Below, piece by piece: positions 16,819 to 25,242 of a stretch of 64,000 nt of DNA. The notes beneath the pieces were generated by a model. That model searched no databases. It was not told the origin of the DNA and was given only the letters and a program-made list of their open reading frames with translations. The translations under genes and the position numbers were made by a program. Source of the DNA: UBA6623 sp965238125 (GTDB taxonomy: Bacteria > Acidobacteriota > Terriglobia > Bryobacterales > UBA6623); NCBI GenBank assembly GCA_965238125.1, contig OZ250179.1:682001-746000 (forward strand), in the 5' to 3' direction. The first letter of the stretch is position 1; each line of letters opens with the position of its first letter.

Positions 16819-17741
16819 ATGCGTCAACGGACAAGAATCACGCGCCCGCCCGAATCTACTCCGCCTCGGCCATCGAGGCGGGTCCTGCTCGGGCTACTGG
16901 GAGCCTCGGCATTCACATGGGCATCAACTCCCGCCCTCGCCGCACCCCAGCGAATCGTCTCCGCCGCCCCGAGCATCACGGAAATGCTCTATGCACTGGG
17001 ACTGGGAGACCGCGTCGTCGGCGTCACCACGTATTGCCACTACCCACCGGCCGTGCGCCAAAAGCCCAAGATCGGCAACTATATGAATCCGAACTTCGAG
17101 ACCATCTTGGCGATGCGCCCCGACTCGTCGTGGTTCTCAATGAACACGGCACGCTGGTCGACAAGCTGCGCGGCTTCAACCTGCCGCTGCTCGCCCTCCA
17201 GCACAATGATCTGGCGGGCATCTTTCAGTCGCTGGAAAGCCTTGGTGAGGCGACCGGGGTCCCCGACCGCGCCGCCAAGCGCATCACCGCGCTCAAAGCC
17301 GAACTGACCGCGATTCGCCGCCAAACCTCCGCGTTGCCCCGCCGCGGCGTCATGTTCGTCATCGGCCGCACCCCCGCCACCGTCGAAGACCTGGTCGTGG
17401 TCGGCCGCGGATCGTTTCTCAATGAGCTGATCGCCATCGCCGGAGGCCGCAACATTTTCGAAGGCGCGCTGACCCACTATCCGCGCATCCCCCGCGAGGA
17501 GATCTACGCCCGCGGCCCCGAAGTCATCATCGATATGGGCGACATGGGCAACACCGACGCTGTCGCCGAGGACCATCATCTGGCCGTGGCCGAGCTTTGG
17601 AAGCAACTGCCCGGGCTGCCGGCCGTCCGGACCGGACGCGTATATCCGGTCGCCGAGGACATTTTCGTCGTGCCGGGCCCGCGCGTCGTCGAAGCGGCCC
17701 GTCGATTCTTCGCCATGATTCACCCGGAGGCCGCGCGATGA
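16819..17741 (+). pseudogene. btuF: Cobalamin/iron-complex ABC transporter substrate-binding protein, frameshifted
   Basis: Periplasmic binding protein of a B12-type (BtuFCD/FecBCD) importer. The start at 16819 gives a signal peptide (RRVLLGLLGASAFTW, cut near ALAAPQ), followed by RIVSAAPSITEMLYALGLGDRVVGVTTYCHYPP and, near residue 95, FETILAMRPD. The frame is then lost. Good homology continues in another frame as LVVVLNEHGTLVDKLRGFNLPLLAL up to the stop at 17741. Inserting one C after 17124 joins the two as MRPDLVVVLNEHG. So either this is a recent pseudogene or the base is missing through sequencing error. The stop overlaps the btuD ATG by four bases (ATGA). Confidence 0.85.
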
Positions 17742-18505
17742 ATCTCTTCGCGCTCGACGATCTGCGTTTCCGCTTCGGCCCGGCCCAGGTCCTGCGTGGC
17801 ATCACGATCCAATTGCAACCCGGCGAATTGACCGCCGTCGTCGGCCCCAACGGTGCCGGCAAATCGACTCTCATGTCGATCCTCTCCGGCTACCGTGACG
17901 GCTACGAAGGTAGCTGCAAGTTTCTCGACGTCGAATTGCGCGAATGGAAAAAATCCTCGCTCGGCCGCCGCATGGCCTTCATCCCGCAACTGGTGCGGTT
18001 GGAGTTCCCGTTTACAGCCGAGCAGGTCGTCTTGATGGGGCGTACGCCGCATTGCCACGGGCTGTTTGAATCCGAGCAAGACCGCGAAGCCGTTCGACGC
18101 GCGATGGAGATTACCGATACGGTCGAGTTCGCTCCGCGCGAGTTCGGCCAACTGAGCGGCGGCGAGCGACAGCGCGTCGTGCTGGCTTCCGCGTTGGCCC
18201 AGCAGCCCGAGGTTCTGTTGCTCGACGAACCCACGACCTTTCTCGACCTCAAGCATCAGCTCGCGGCCTACGGGCTCTTGCGCGGCTTGGCGCGCACGGG
18301 CATGAGCGTCATCGCCGTCACCCACGACCTCAACCTGGCCGCGCACTACGCCGACCGCGTGATCGTAATCGCCCAGGGACAAGTCGCCGCTAACGGCCCG
18401 CCCGAGGAAGTGCTCACCTCCGGCATGCTGGCCGAGGTCTTCGAAGTCGACGCGAAAGTCGGCGCCGGGCCGACGGGCAGGCCCTGGGTCTTTTACGATG
18501 CCTGA
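17738..18505 (+). CDS. btuD: B12/iron-siderophore-type ABC transporter ATP-binding protein
   Basis: ATPase of the same importer as its neighbours. It has 255 residues. Walker A GPNGAGKST (~35-43), Q-loop in AFIPQLVRLEF, signature LSGGERQRV, Walker B VLLLDEPTTFLDL, and H-loop VTHDLNLAAHYADRV are all intact. The start at 17738 is chosen because it overlaps the btuF stop (ATGA) and begins directly at the nucleotide-binding fold. The permease gene follows after 264 bases taken up by repeat A, which is unusual for an ABC importer operon. The substrate is inferred to be a corrinoid because cob genes follow. Confidence 0.93.
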   Translation: MNLFALDDLRFRFGPAQVLRGITIQLQPGELTAVVGPNGAGKSTLMSILSGYRDGYEGSCKFLDVELREWKKSSLGRRMAFIPQLVRLEFPFTAEQVVLMGRTPHCHGLFESEQDREAVRRAMEITDTVEFAPREFGQLSGGERQRVVLASALAQQPEVLLLDEPTTFLDLKHQLAAYGLLRGLARTGMSVIAVTHDLNLAAHYADRVIVIAQGQVAANGPPEEVLTSGMLAEVFEVDAKVGAGPTGRPWVFYDA

Positions 18506-18527
18506 GAACCCAAACCTTTTCGGCGCC

Positions 18528-18740
18528 CCGCCCCCGGAGGGGGCACGGATAATAGCCTCGGGCTTCAGCCCGGGGTCTCCGCCAAAAATCACGAAAAGCC
18601 CCGGACGGGGCGTAGGAACGACCGTTCAATGCAACCCCGGCACATAGAATCCTTCGTACCGCCGAACCTCGTTTCACGGCGTTATTATGAATGCCGCAAC
18701 TTCATGAAAAACACTGTTCCCAATCTTTCCCGGCCGCCGG
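18528..18740 (+). repeat. Dispersed repeat A, copy 2 (short form, between btuD and btuC)
   Basis: Contains the hairpin built on GGGCTTCAGCCC, the GGGCGTAGGAAC block and the tail with GCGTTATTATGAAT; the module order is as at 14460-14803. It lies inside an apparent operon, ending about 30 bases before the btuC start codon. Confidence 0.75.
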
Positions 18741-18769
18741 CTTTTCGTCGAGGAGAGATCTCCTAACTC

Positions 18770-19765
18770 GTGCTGAGCCGCAAGAAATTCGCCACGGTCG
18801 TAACCGCTTCCACCGGGTTCTTCCTGCTGGCCGCCTTCGTGACGCCCTTCATCGGCTCCACCGAGATCGACATCGGCCGAGCTTGGCGCGGCGAATCGCC
18901 CGATCACGAAATCTTCTTCTACGCCCGCCTGCCTCGGGTCATCTTGGCCGCCTTGGCGGGCGGCGCCCTGGCGTTGGCCGGCGTGGTTTTCCAAGCCCTG
19001 CTCCGGGACGCCTTGGCTACGCCCTTCACTCTCGGCGTCCAGAGCGGCGCGGCTCTCGGCGCCGTCACCGCGATCTGCTTCGGGTGGCGGACGATCGGCC
19101 TATTCCCCGCCGTCTGGCCCGCGGCCTTCATCGGCGCGGCAATCACAATCACCGTCGTCGTCTCGATCGCGGCCGAGGGGCGCCGCATGTCGTCGTTCAC
19201 GCTGCTGCTGACCGGCGTCACGATCAACTCGATTTGTATGGCGGCCATCTTGTTCTTGCACTACACGGCGGGTTTTACGCAATCGTTTGCGATCGTGCGC
19301 TGGCTGATGGGCGGAATCGAGTCGCGCGACTACACGACGCTGACCGTGCTGGCCGTGGGAATCTTCCTAGGTCTCGGCATCGCGATTTGGAAGTCGAACC
19401 AATTAAACGTCCTGTCGGTTGGCGAGGAGTGGGCGGCGACTCGCGGCGTCAATCTGACGTCCCTGATGCTGATCGCGTATTTATTGGGGTCGTTCTTGAC
19501 CGCCTCGGTGACGGCATTCACCGGACCGATCGGCTTCATCGGTCTGTTGATCCCCCATGCCCTAAGGCTGCGGCTGGGCGCCGATCATCGTATCCTGGTT
19601 CCGGCGTCTTTTCTGATCGGCGGCGGGTTCTTGATCTGGTGTGATGCCGTAGCGCGAACGGCCATGGCCCCGGCGGAAATCCCCGTCGGTGTCATCACCG
19701 CGCTGATAGGAGGTCCATTCTTCATCTGGCTGCTCCGCTCGCGCCGCGGCAGCCTGTGGGTGTGA
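18770..19765 (+). CDS. btuC: B12/iron-siderophore-type ABC transporter permease (FecCD family)
   Basis: Membrane channel subunit of the importer. It has 331 residues from a GTG start and nine to ten predicted helices. The family signature runs through RLPRVILAALAGGALALAGVVFQALLRD and TPFTLGVQSGAALGAV, with a later PIGFIGLLIPHALRLRLGADHR loop that forms the contact with the ATPase. A weak GAGGAGAG ribosome site is upstream. Repeat A separates it from btuD, and a CCGTGAG tandem repeat follows its stop. Confidence 0.93.
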   Translation: MLSRKKFATVVTASTGFFLLAAFVTPFIGSTEIDIGRAWRGESPDHEIFFYARLPRVILAALAGGALALAGVVFQALLRDALATPFTLGVQSGAALGAVTAICFGWRTIGLFPAVWPAAFIGAAITITVVVSIAAEGRRMSSFTLLLTGVTINSICMAAILFLHYTAGFTQSFAIVRWLMGGIESRDYTTLTVLAVGIFLGLGIAIWKSNQLNVLSVGEEWAATRGVNLTSLMLIAYLLGSFLTASVTAFTGPIGFIGLLIPHALRLRLGADHRILVPASFLIGGGFLIWCDAVARTAMAPAEIPVGVITALIGGPFFIWLLRSRRGSLWV

Positions 19766-19768
19766 AAA

Positions 19769-19803
19769 CCGTGAGCCGTGAGCCGTGAGCCGTGAGCCGT
19801 GAG
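19769..19803 (+). repeat. Tandem repeat G, CCGTGAG x5
   Basis: Five perfect copies of the 7-base unit CCGTGAG directly after the btuC stop codon. The same unit recurs at 33187-33207 after the TRAP permease gene, and one inverted copy lies near 31275. Confidence 0.9.
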
Positions 19804-19906
19804 AATGGAGGGGCCAGGCGGCCTTGTCAAGGGAAGAAACAGGTTCGACGCCATCGTTGTCGCGGCCGGTATTAACTCTAGGTCGGAAGCTCAGATCAAC
19901 TTCACC

Positions 19907-20452
19907 ATGGCCATCATCCTCATCGGCGGCGGAGCCCGTAGCGGCAAGAGTCGCTTTGCGCTCGACTATGCCTCGGACCCCTCTCAACGCCGCGCCTTCG
20001 TCGCCACCGCCGAGGCCCGAGACGACGAGATGCGCGAACGCATCCGATCTCACCAAGCCGGCCGCGGCCCCGGTTGGACGACCATCGAAGAACCCCGCGA
20101 CCTCGCCGACGTGCCGGCCTCGCGCTCGGCCGAGTTCGATGTCCTGCTGATCGATTGCGTCACTTTGTGGTTGAGCAACATTCTGCTCGACGCCGAACGC
20201 GACACCGAGACCGAGATCCGCCGCCTGCTCAACACCCTCGACGAGCCACGCAACACAACGATCATTCTTGTGACGAACGAAGTCGGCTGCGGCATCGTAC
20301 CGGAAAGCGATATCGCCAGAGAGTTTCGCGACTTGGCGGGACGACTCAATCAAGAGCTGGCCCGCCGCGCCGACGAAGTCTATTGGATGGTCTTCGGCAT
20401 CCCTGTCGAGGTGAAGAAGAACAGGTCCCCGGCCGCGGCGGAAACTCCCTGA
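19907..20452 (+). CDS. cobU: Bifunctional adenosylcobinamide kinase/adenosylcobinamide-phosphate guanylyltransferase
   Basis: Phosphorylates adenosylcobinamide and then attaches GMP, preparing it for the nucleotide loop of B12. The start at 19907 places the P-loop GGGARSGKS at residues 6-14, as in known CobU proteins; a longer upstream frame contains tandem-repeat sequence and is rejected. Other family motifs are ATAEARDDEMRERI (containing the usual His-region downstream, RIRSHQAGRG), IDCVTLWLSN and LVTNEVGCGIVPE. It has 181 residues, normal length. It is nine bases from cobS and almost certainly co-transcribed with it. Confidence 0.94.
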   Translation: MAIILIGGGARSGKSRFALDYASDPSQRRAFVATAEARDDEMRERIRSHQAGRGPGWTTIEEPRDLADVPASRSAEFDVLLIDCVTLWLSNILLDAERDTETEIRRLLNTLDEPRNTTIILVTNEVGCGIVPESDIAREFRDLAGRLNQELARRADEVYWMVFGIPVEVKKNRSPAAAETP

Positions 20453-20461
20453 GTAAGACCA

Positions 20462-21205
20462 ATGCTGAACTCGCTTCTCACCGCGATTCAAACCCTCACG
20501 AGGATTCCGGTTCCTTCCCCCGCAATCGCTCCCGAGGGGCGTGTCTTGGCGTGGTCGGCCGTCTTCTACCCCTTGGTCGGCCTGTTGCCCGCCGGGACCG
20601 CGATTGCGCTCGACGAACTGCTTTCCCCGCGCCTACCCCCGGAAATCGTCGCCCTGTGCATCCTCGCCGCGTGGGTACTGCTCACCGGCGCGCTGCACGA
20701 AGACGGCTTAGCCGACGTATGCGACGCCTTCGGGAGCCCAAGGCCGCGCGAAGAGATCTTCCGCATCTTGAAAGACAGCCGCATAGGAACCTACGGCGCG
20801 GTCGGCTTGACGCTGGCTTTGTTCGCCCGCTGGCAAAGTACGACCTTAGTGCTCGAAGGCGCCGCGGCCGCGGCGCTGATCGCGAGCCAAGTCCTGCCGC
20901 GAGCCGGCATCGTCCTGGCGGCCTACTCCGCCGGGCCGGCGATTTCGCGGGGCCTCGGCGGCGCGTTTGCGGCGAGCCTGACGTTCGGACCCGTCGTGGT
21001 TGCCGTCGCAATCGGCGTTGCGTTAGTTGGCGTCATCGCCGGATCCATCACTTGCATGGTTTCGCTCGCGAGCCTTGTGGTCGTAGCCTTGCTAGGCGAA
21101 TATTTCCGCCGCCGAATCGGAGGAGTCACCGGCGATTGCCTCGGTACGATCGAGCAAGTTCAACAAGTCGCAGTGTTGTTCTGCTTCGTCGCAGTGAGGA
21201 GCTAG
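20462..21205 (+). CDS. cobS: Adenosylcobinamide-GDP ribazoletransferase (cobalamin synthase)
   Basis: Membrane enzyme that joins adenosylcobinamide-GDP to alpha-ribazole (phosphate) to make adenosylcobalamin (phosphate). It has 247 residues with several hydrophobic helices. The N-terminal LTAIQTLTRIPVP and the active-site region TGALHEDGLADVCDAFGS (Asp-rich metal site), then ILKDSRIGTYGAVGL, are diagnostic. The C-terminal GGVTGDCLGTIEQVQQVAVL also matches. It follows cobU by nine bases. Confidence 0.95.
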   Translation: MLNSLLTAIQTLTRIPVPSPAIAPEGRVLAWSAVFYPLVGLLPAGTAIALDELLSPRLPPEIVALCILAAWVLLTGALHEDGLADVCDAFGSPRPREEIFRILKDSRIGTYGAVGLTLALFARWQSTTLVLEGAAAAALIASQVLPRAGIVLAAYSAGPAISRGLGGAFAASLTFGPVVVAVAIGVALVGVIAGSITCMVSLASLVVVALLGEYFRRRIGGVTGDCLGTIEQVQQVAVLFCFVAVRS

Positions 21206-21263
21206 CCGCAAAGGCGGAAGCGAGATGGGGCCAAGGCATACTTCGGCACGGATTTCACCAAGC

Positions 21264-22001
21264 ATGTCTCAACAGCCCCCACGTCGCCGTGACTGCTTGC
21301 CACCCGGCCCACGCGGCTTTTTTCTAATCCGGCACGGCATGTCGGAAAACTACCGCGGCTTCTTAGGAAGCAGCGACCCGCCCCTCGTGTCCCAAGGCCG
21401 CCGGCAAGCTGAAGCCCTCGCCGAAACTCTCGCCAACGCCGGAATCGAAATGATCGTGTCGAGCCGACTACAACGCGCCGCCGAGACAGCGCGCGTTCTC
21501 GGCCTCCGCCTCGGGATCGAGCCCGCAGCCGACCCCCGGCTCAACGAAATCTCCTACGGCGATTGGGACGGCCTAACCTGGGCCGAAATCGAACAGCGCG
21601 ATCCCGCCGCCGCCCAAGCCAAACTCGACGACTGGCAAGGCGTCACGCCCCCGGGCGGCGAACCTTTCGAGAAATTCCGTGATCGAGTCGAAGCCGCCGT
21701 TCAAGACTTGTTGTGGAGCGCCAATCTCCCCACGACCCAACTAACAGAGCCGGCAGCTTTCGATCCTCAAAGAGACCCCACAGTGGGGCAGGTCTCCAGG
21801 CCTGCCCATTCTTCAACCGGCGGCATTCCACCAAGCAGCTATCGAACCATCGCCCTAGTCGCCCACGTCGGCGTCAACGCCGTTGTCGCGGAAGCATTGC
21901 GGCGTCACGCGCAGCCGGAGGCCGAGAGGAACTTCGACTGGCATCTCGTGAGCAGTTTTCAACAAGACTTCGCGGCCTATCGGCGCATCGAAACCCTTTG
22001 A
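21264..22001 (+). CDS. cobC: Histidine phosphatase family protein, probable alpha-ribazole phosphatase, with repeat-derived insert
   Basis: Probably removes the phosphate from alpha-ribazole phosphate or adenosylcobalamin phosphate; this role is inferred from its position after cobU and cobS. The phosphohistidine motif LIRHGMSENYRGFLGSSDPPL is intact near the N-terminus, as are SSRLQRAAETA, LNEISYGDWDGL and the second catalytic His in LVAHVGVNAVV. Between residues ~150 and ~190 there is an extra stretch of about 40 residues without family similarity, which includes the 27-base dispersed repeat F (21781-21807) read in frame. The insert falls just before the second catalytic His strand, so it may be tolerated as a surface loop. 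Start 21264 or 21225. Confidence 0.8.
   Translation: MSQQPPRRRDCLPPGPRGFFLIRHGMSENYRGFLGSSDPPLVSQGRRQAEALAETLANAGIEMIVSSRLQRAAETARVLGLRLGIEPAADPRLNEISYGDWDGLTWAEIEQRDPAAAQAKLDDWQGVTPPGGEPFEKFRDRVEAAVQDLLWSANLPTTQLTEPAAFDPQRDPTVGQVSRPAHSSTGGIPPSSYRTIALVAHVGVNAVVAEALRRHAQPEAERNFDWHLVSSFQQDFAAYRRIETL
21781..21807. repeat. Dispersed repeat F, copy 2 (inside cobC frame)
   Basis: Exact copy of 12173-12199, lying within the coding frame of the histidine phosphatase gene without breaking it. It encodes roughly TVGQVSRPA. Confidence 0.85.
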
Positions 22002-22050
22002 AATACCTTTCTTGCGCCCTCGATGCCGGCTCGCTTCCGCGTAACCCCGC

Positions 22051-24465
22051 CTACTGGATATACCCCAAACTCCGCAACCGATTAATCTCCTCCGAACTCA
22101 TCCCTTCGGTCGACATGTCATCGGGCAACTTCGCCGCCGTCACCATCTTCCGCCAAGCAACCAGCTCCGCCTCAAGCGCCTTCACGCGCTCCGGATGCTC
22201 CTCCGCCACGTTCGTCACATCAAACGGGTCCGCGCGGTGGTCGAACAATTCGAACTCCGGCTTGTCCTGCGTCTTCACGTTATGGATCAGCTTCCAACCA
22301 TCGAGGACCACCGAAAAGGATTCATCATCCTTCTCATCTTCATCATCACGCCCGTGCTCCTCGCTCACCGCCGGACGCGACTCCCACCCCAGCGCCGCCG
22401 CCGCTTCGGTGGCGGCCTCTCCTTCGGCGTCGTGATACGCGGCGACCAGCGGCAGCAGGTTCTGCCCTTGGGCGTTTTCGGGAACCGCCAACCCGCTCGC
22501 CTTCAGCAGCGTCGGCATCAGATCGATGCTGCGCGTCGTCTCCTCGACTCGCACCCCCGCCGGAATCGTCCCCGGCCGGTAGAGCACCAGCGGCACGTTC
22601 ACGATCTCCCCGTAAGCGGTGTGCCCGTGGCCGATCTTGCGATGCTCGTGCAGCTCCTCGCCGTGATCGGCGACCACCCCGATCAGCGTTTGCTCCTCGA
22701 TCCCAAGCGTCCGCAACCGCTCGACCAGCCGACCGATCTCGGCGTCCATGCCGCGAATCGAGCCGTCATACCAACCCTTCTCGTAGTCCATCCAAGACTT
22801 CGCATCGAGACCCGCCTGTTCGAAATCCACCGGAAACGGCAGTTCGTTAAAGGGCCGGTCTTCCCCGTTCTTCTTCGCCGCCGCCAGAGCCGCTTCGCGC
22901 TGCTTCTCATGCTCGTCTTTGTGCGACGCCTCCGACCACATCGTGTTATAGGGCGCTCGCGGCTCGAAATCGCTGTGCGGGTCGTACAAATGCAAAAACA
23001 GGAAATAAGGCGTCGTCGGCCGTTTTTCGAGCCACTCAATCGCCCGGTTGACCACCGCGCGCGACGTTTTGCTCCCGCTCGTCTCGGTCGTCAGCGACCC
23101 GGCCTCATGCATCTCCTCGAATCCCTGGTGAAGATTCGTGAACCGGCCGGTAAATGCGTTCGAGCAAAAACCCGCCGTGGCGTATCCGGCCTCTCGATAA
23201 ACCTCGGCCGCGGTGACCGCCGCCGCCGAGAGCCGGTCCGGGACACGCAGGACGCCGTGCGACTGCGGATAGAGCGACGTCATGATCGAGGGCGTCGAAA
23301 CTTTCGTCCAGGCCGCTTGCGAGATGTTGTCGAGAAACAATGCGCCGTCGCCGGCCATGCGCGCCAAGTTCGGCGCCGTCTCACGCTCGTACCCGTAGGC
23401 GTTGAGATGATCCCGCCGCAACGTGTCGATCATGATCAAAATCACGCCCTGGGAAGGCTCGGCGCCGCCCAACGCCGCGGCCGCCGGCTCGGGCGCCGAA
23501 GGTCGCCCAGCGCGGTCGCGAATCGACGGAGACCCCCAAAACCCGATCAGCCTCTCCTCCTCCACATCCAGCGAAAAGCGCAGCCGTCGCGAGCCGGCCA
23601 GTTGTGATAGGTCCGCCGGCGCCCATTCCCAGCGGTGTGGCATCGTAATCGTGCGCTCGAGAATCGTCGTCTCTCCCCCGCCTGTCACGTCATCGATACG
23701 AAACGTCACCACCGCTTCCTCGACCGTCCCCAAATGCATATCGAGCCACCCATCAGCCGGAATCTCGACATCCACCAAGAAACTCTCCGGCGAGCGCGAA
23801 ACAATCGTCTCGCGAAAGACTTCACCCAATCCTTGCCACCCCACTCCCGAAGGAATCGAAGTCCGATGTTCCCTCTGCGAAACCAGCCGAACCGACTCGA
23901 TCTCAAACGTCACGCCCGCCGCGTTCGCCGGGCGAATCATCACCGACTTCACCGCCCCCAAGCCGAGCACCCGTGCTTCGGTCAACGTGACCGACTGCAC
24001 CCAATCACCTTCGAGGCGCCCCTCCATCAGCCAGCTGAAACCCTCGGCGGCCGCCAGCCTCTTGAAATCGGGCTCATCCGAGTTGTCCAGATGAGCGTGA
24101 ATCTCCGCTGCCTCCGAAGTTTGCGCCTTGACTTCCAGCGAATGAAACAGGTCGGCCCCATCGACCGTCTCCGGCTTCGTCGCATAAATGATCGGCGTGT
24201 CGGTCGTCGTCCGCCCGGTCAGCTTGCCGTCGACGACCTTCAGCCCGGTCACGCCGATGCCGACCTTCCAGCCGAGCGTGGGAGACTCGCCCTCGCCCGG
24301 CTCCGCGAAGTTCCAAAGCGCCCGCGGCTCGGGTGCCTTCGACGCCGGCGCGCCCTCCACCGAATCGGCGTCGAACTGGTCGACAAGACGAACCACGGCA
24401 GGTCCGCCATCGCTTCCGCAACCAACCACAGCAAACAGAACGACAACGAGCACAACCGGTTTCAT
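22051..24465 (-). CDS. Large lipoprotein sulfatase/alkaline-phosphatase-fold hydrolase without canonical CxPxR
   Basis: Predicted exported, membrane-anchored hydrolase of the sulfatase superfamily. The start at 24465 gives a lipoprotein signal (MKPVVLVVVLFAVVGC). It has 804 residues: an N-terminal ~330-residue beta-rich region of unknown type, then the sulfatase fold starting at ILIMIDTLRRDHLNAYGYERETAPN (metal-binding Asp). At the place of the formylglycine motif it reads S390-T-P-S-I rather than C/S-x-P-x-R, so the usual Arg is missing. VVADHGEELHEH supplies the later Asp-His metal site. It may thus be an atypical sulfatase or a phosphatase/phosphonate-type member. It has a promoter candidate at 24507-24536 and is divergent to the Dabb gene. 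Confidence 0.85.
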   Translation of the reverse strand: MKPVVLVVVLFAVVGCGSDGGPAVVRLVDQFDADSVEGAPASKAPEPRALWNFAEPGEGESPTLGWKVGIGVTGLKVVDGKLTGRTTTDTPIIYATKPETVDGADLFHSLEVKAQTSEAAEIHAHLDNSDEPDFKRLAAAEGFSWLMEGRLEGDWVQSVTLTEARVLGLGAVKSVMIRPANAAGVTFEIESVRLVSQREHRTSIPSGVGWQGLGEVFRETIVSRSPESFLVDVEIPADGWLDMHLGTVEEAVVTFRIDDVTGGGETTILERTITMPHRWEWAPADLSQLAGSRRLRFSLDVEEERLIGFWGSPSIRDRAGRPSAPEPAAAALGGAEPSQGVILIMIDTLRRDHLNAYGYERETAPNLARMAGDGALFLDNISQAAWTKVSTPSIMTSLYPQSHGVLRVPDRLSAAAVTAAEVYREAGYATAGFCSNAFTGRFTNLHQGFEEMHEAGSLTTETSGSKTSRAVVNRAIEWLEKRPTTPYFLFLHLYDPHSDFEPRAPYNTMWSEASHKDEHEKQREAALAAAKKNGEDRPFNELPFPVDFEQAGLDAKSWMDYEKGWYDGSIRGMDAEIGRLVERLRTLGIEEQTLIGVVADHGEELHEHRKIGHGHTAYGEIVNVPLVLYRPGTIPAGVRVEETTRSIDLMPTLLKASGLAVPENAQGQNLLPLVAAYHDAEGEAATEAAAALGWESRPAVSEEHGRDDEDEKDDESFSVVLDGWKLIHNVKTQDKPEFELFDHRADPFDVTNVAEEHPERVKALEAELVAWRKMVTAAKLPDDMSTEGMSSEEINRLRSLGYIQ

Positions 24466-24506
24466 GAAAGCCCTACCCTTTCCACACCCGAAATTCCCGT
24501 AGAGAA

Positions 24507-24536
24507 AGTATACGTCCGCCCCCCCTCTCCCTGCAA
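24507..24536 (-). promoter_or_regulatory. Candidate sigma-70 promoter for the lipoprotein sulfatase
   Basis: On the minus strand TTGCAG (24531-24536), an 18-base spacer, then TATACT (24507-24512), about 40 bases before the chosen start codon at 24465. Confidence 0.5.
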
Positions 24537-24697
24537 TGAACGAAGCGCGGAACGCCACGCGGACCACACGACTCCGATGGGGCCGATATACTTGAAGGGT
24601 TTTCCGCGAGAGCGCCCGTTGCTTCATCCCGCGATCGGGCATGCGCGCGGACATTACGCCGTCAAATCCCCCTTACAGGGGCAAGGAGAACCCCACT

Positions 24698-25087
24698 ATG
24701 AAAAAACTCGTTTACTGGAAAGCTCTGATGCTGATCGCCGCCCTGGCTCTGGTAGCCGCCGCGCCCCTGCTCGCTGAATCGACAACGCCCGAAAGCGTGA
24801 TCCACGTCGTAACCCTCAAGTGGGTCGATGACGCCACCGAGGAACAGATCGCCGCCGCATTGAAGGGCGTCGAAACCCTTGCCGAGAAGTACGACGGCAT
24901 CGCCCGCGTGTGGACTCGTTCGATCAAGGCCCAGGGACAAGAGTCGGGAGTGACCGCCGCCTTCGTCATGGAGTTCAAGAACGAGAAAGCGCTTGAAGAC
25001 TACGCCGGCAGCGACGCCCAAAAGGAATGGTACGAGATCTACCTTTCCATCCGCGACAAAAGCCGGACCTTCGATATCACGAACTAG
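24698..25087 (+). CDS. Secreted Dabb (stress-responsive A/B barrel) domain protein
   Basis: Small exported protein of unknown function. It has 129 residues from the ATG at 24698 (AAGGAG ribosome site nine bases upstream): a signal peptide (KALMLIAALALVAAAPLLA) and then a single ferredoxin-like Dabb domain with VIHVVTLKWVDDATEEQIAAAL and AFVMEFKNEKALEDYAGSDAQKEW. Dabb proteins usually form dimeric barrels; some bind small hydrophobic ligands, others act as cyclases. It is transcribed divergently from the sulfatase gene and no partner is evident. Confidence 0.85.
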   Translation: MKKLVYWKALMLIAALALVAAAPLLAESTTPESVIHVVTLKWVDDATEEQIAAALKGVETLAEKYDGIARVWTRSIKAQGQESGVTAAFVMEFKNEKALEDYAGSDAQKEWYEIYLSIRDKSRTFDITN

Positions 25088-25090
25088 CAC

Positions 25091-25160
25091 GCGGTTCTCA
25101 CCACGTGGCGAGGCGAAGTACGTGTGAGGGCTGTCGGTACGAGGCACGGGGCTGCCCGGC
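25091..25160 (+). repeat. Dispersed repeat H, copy 2
   Basis: Matches 14897-14970 (TTCTCACCACGTGGCGAGGC then, after a variable stretch, GTACGAGGC). It fills the gap between the convergent Dabb-domain and Memo-family genes. Confidence 0.6.
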
Positions 25161-25242
25161 GCGAGCGAATGCGCGCCGGCCGCCGCCGCCTTGCCCGCTT
25201 CGTCGTTTGCCCGATGGCGTTCGCGCCGTGGGCGGCTTCTCG

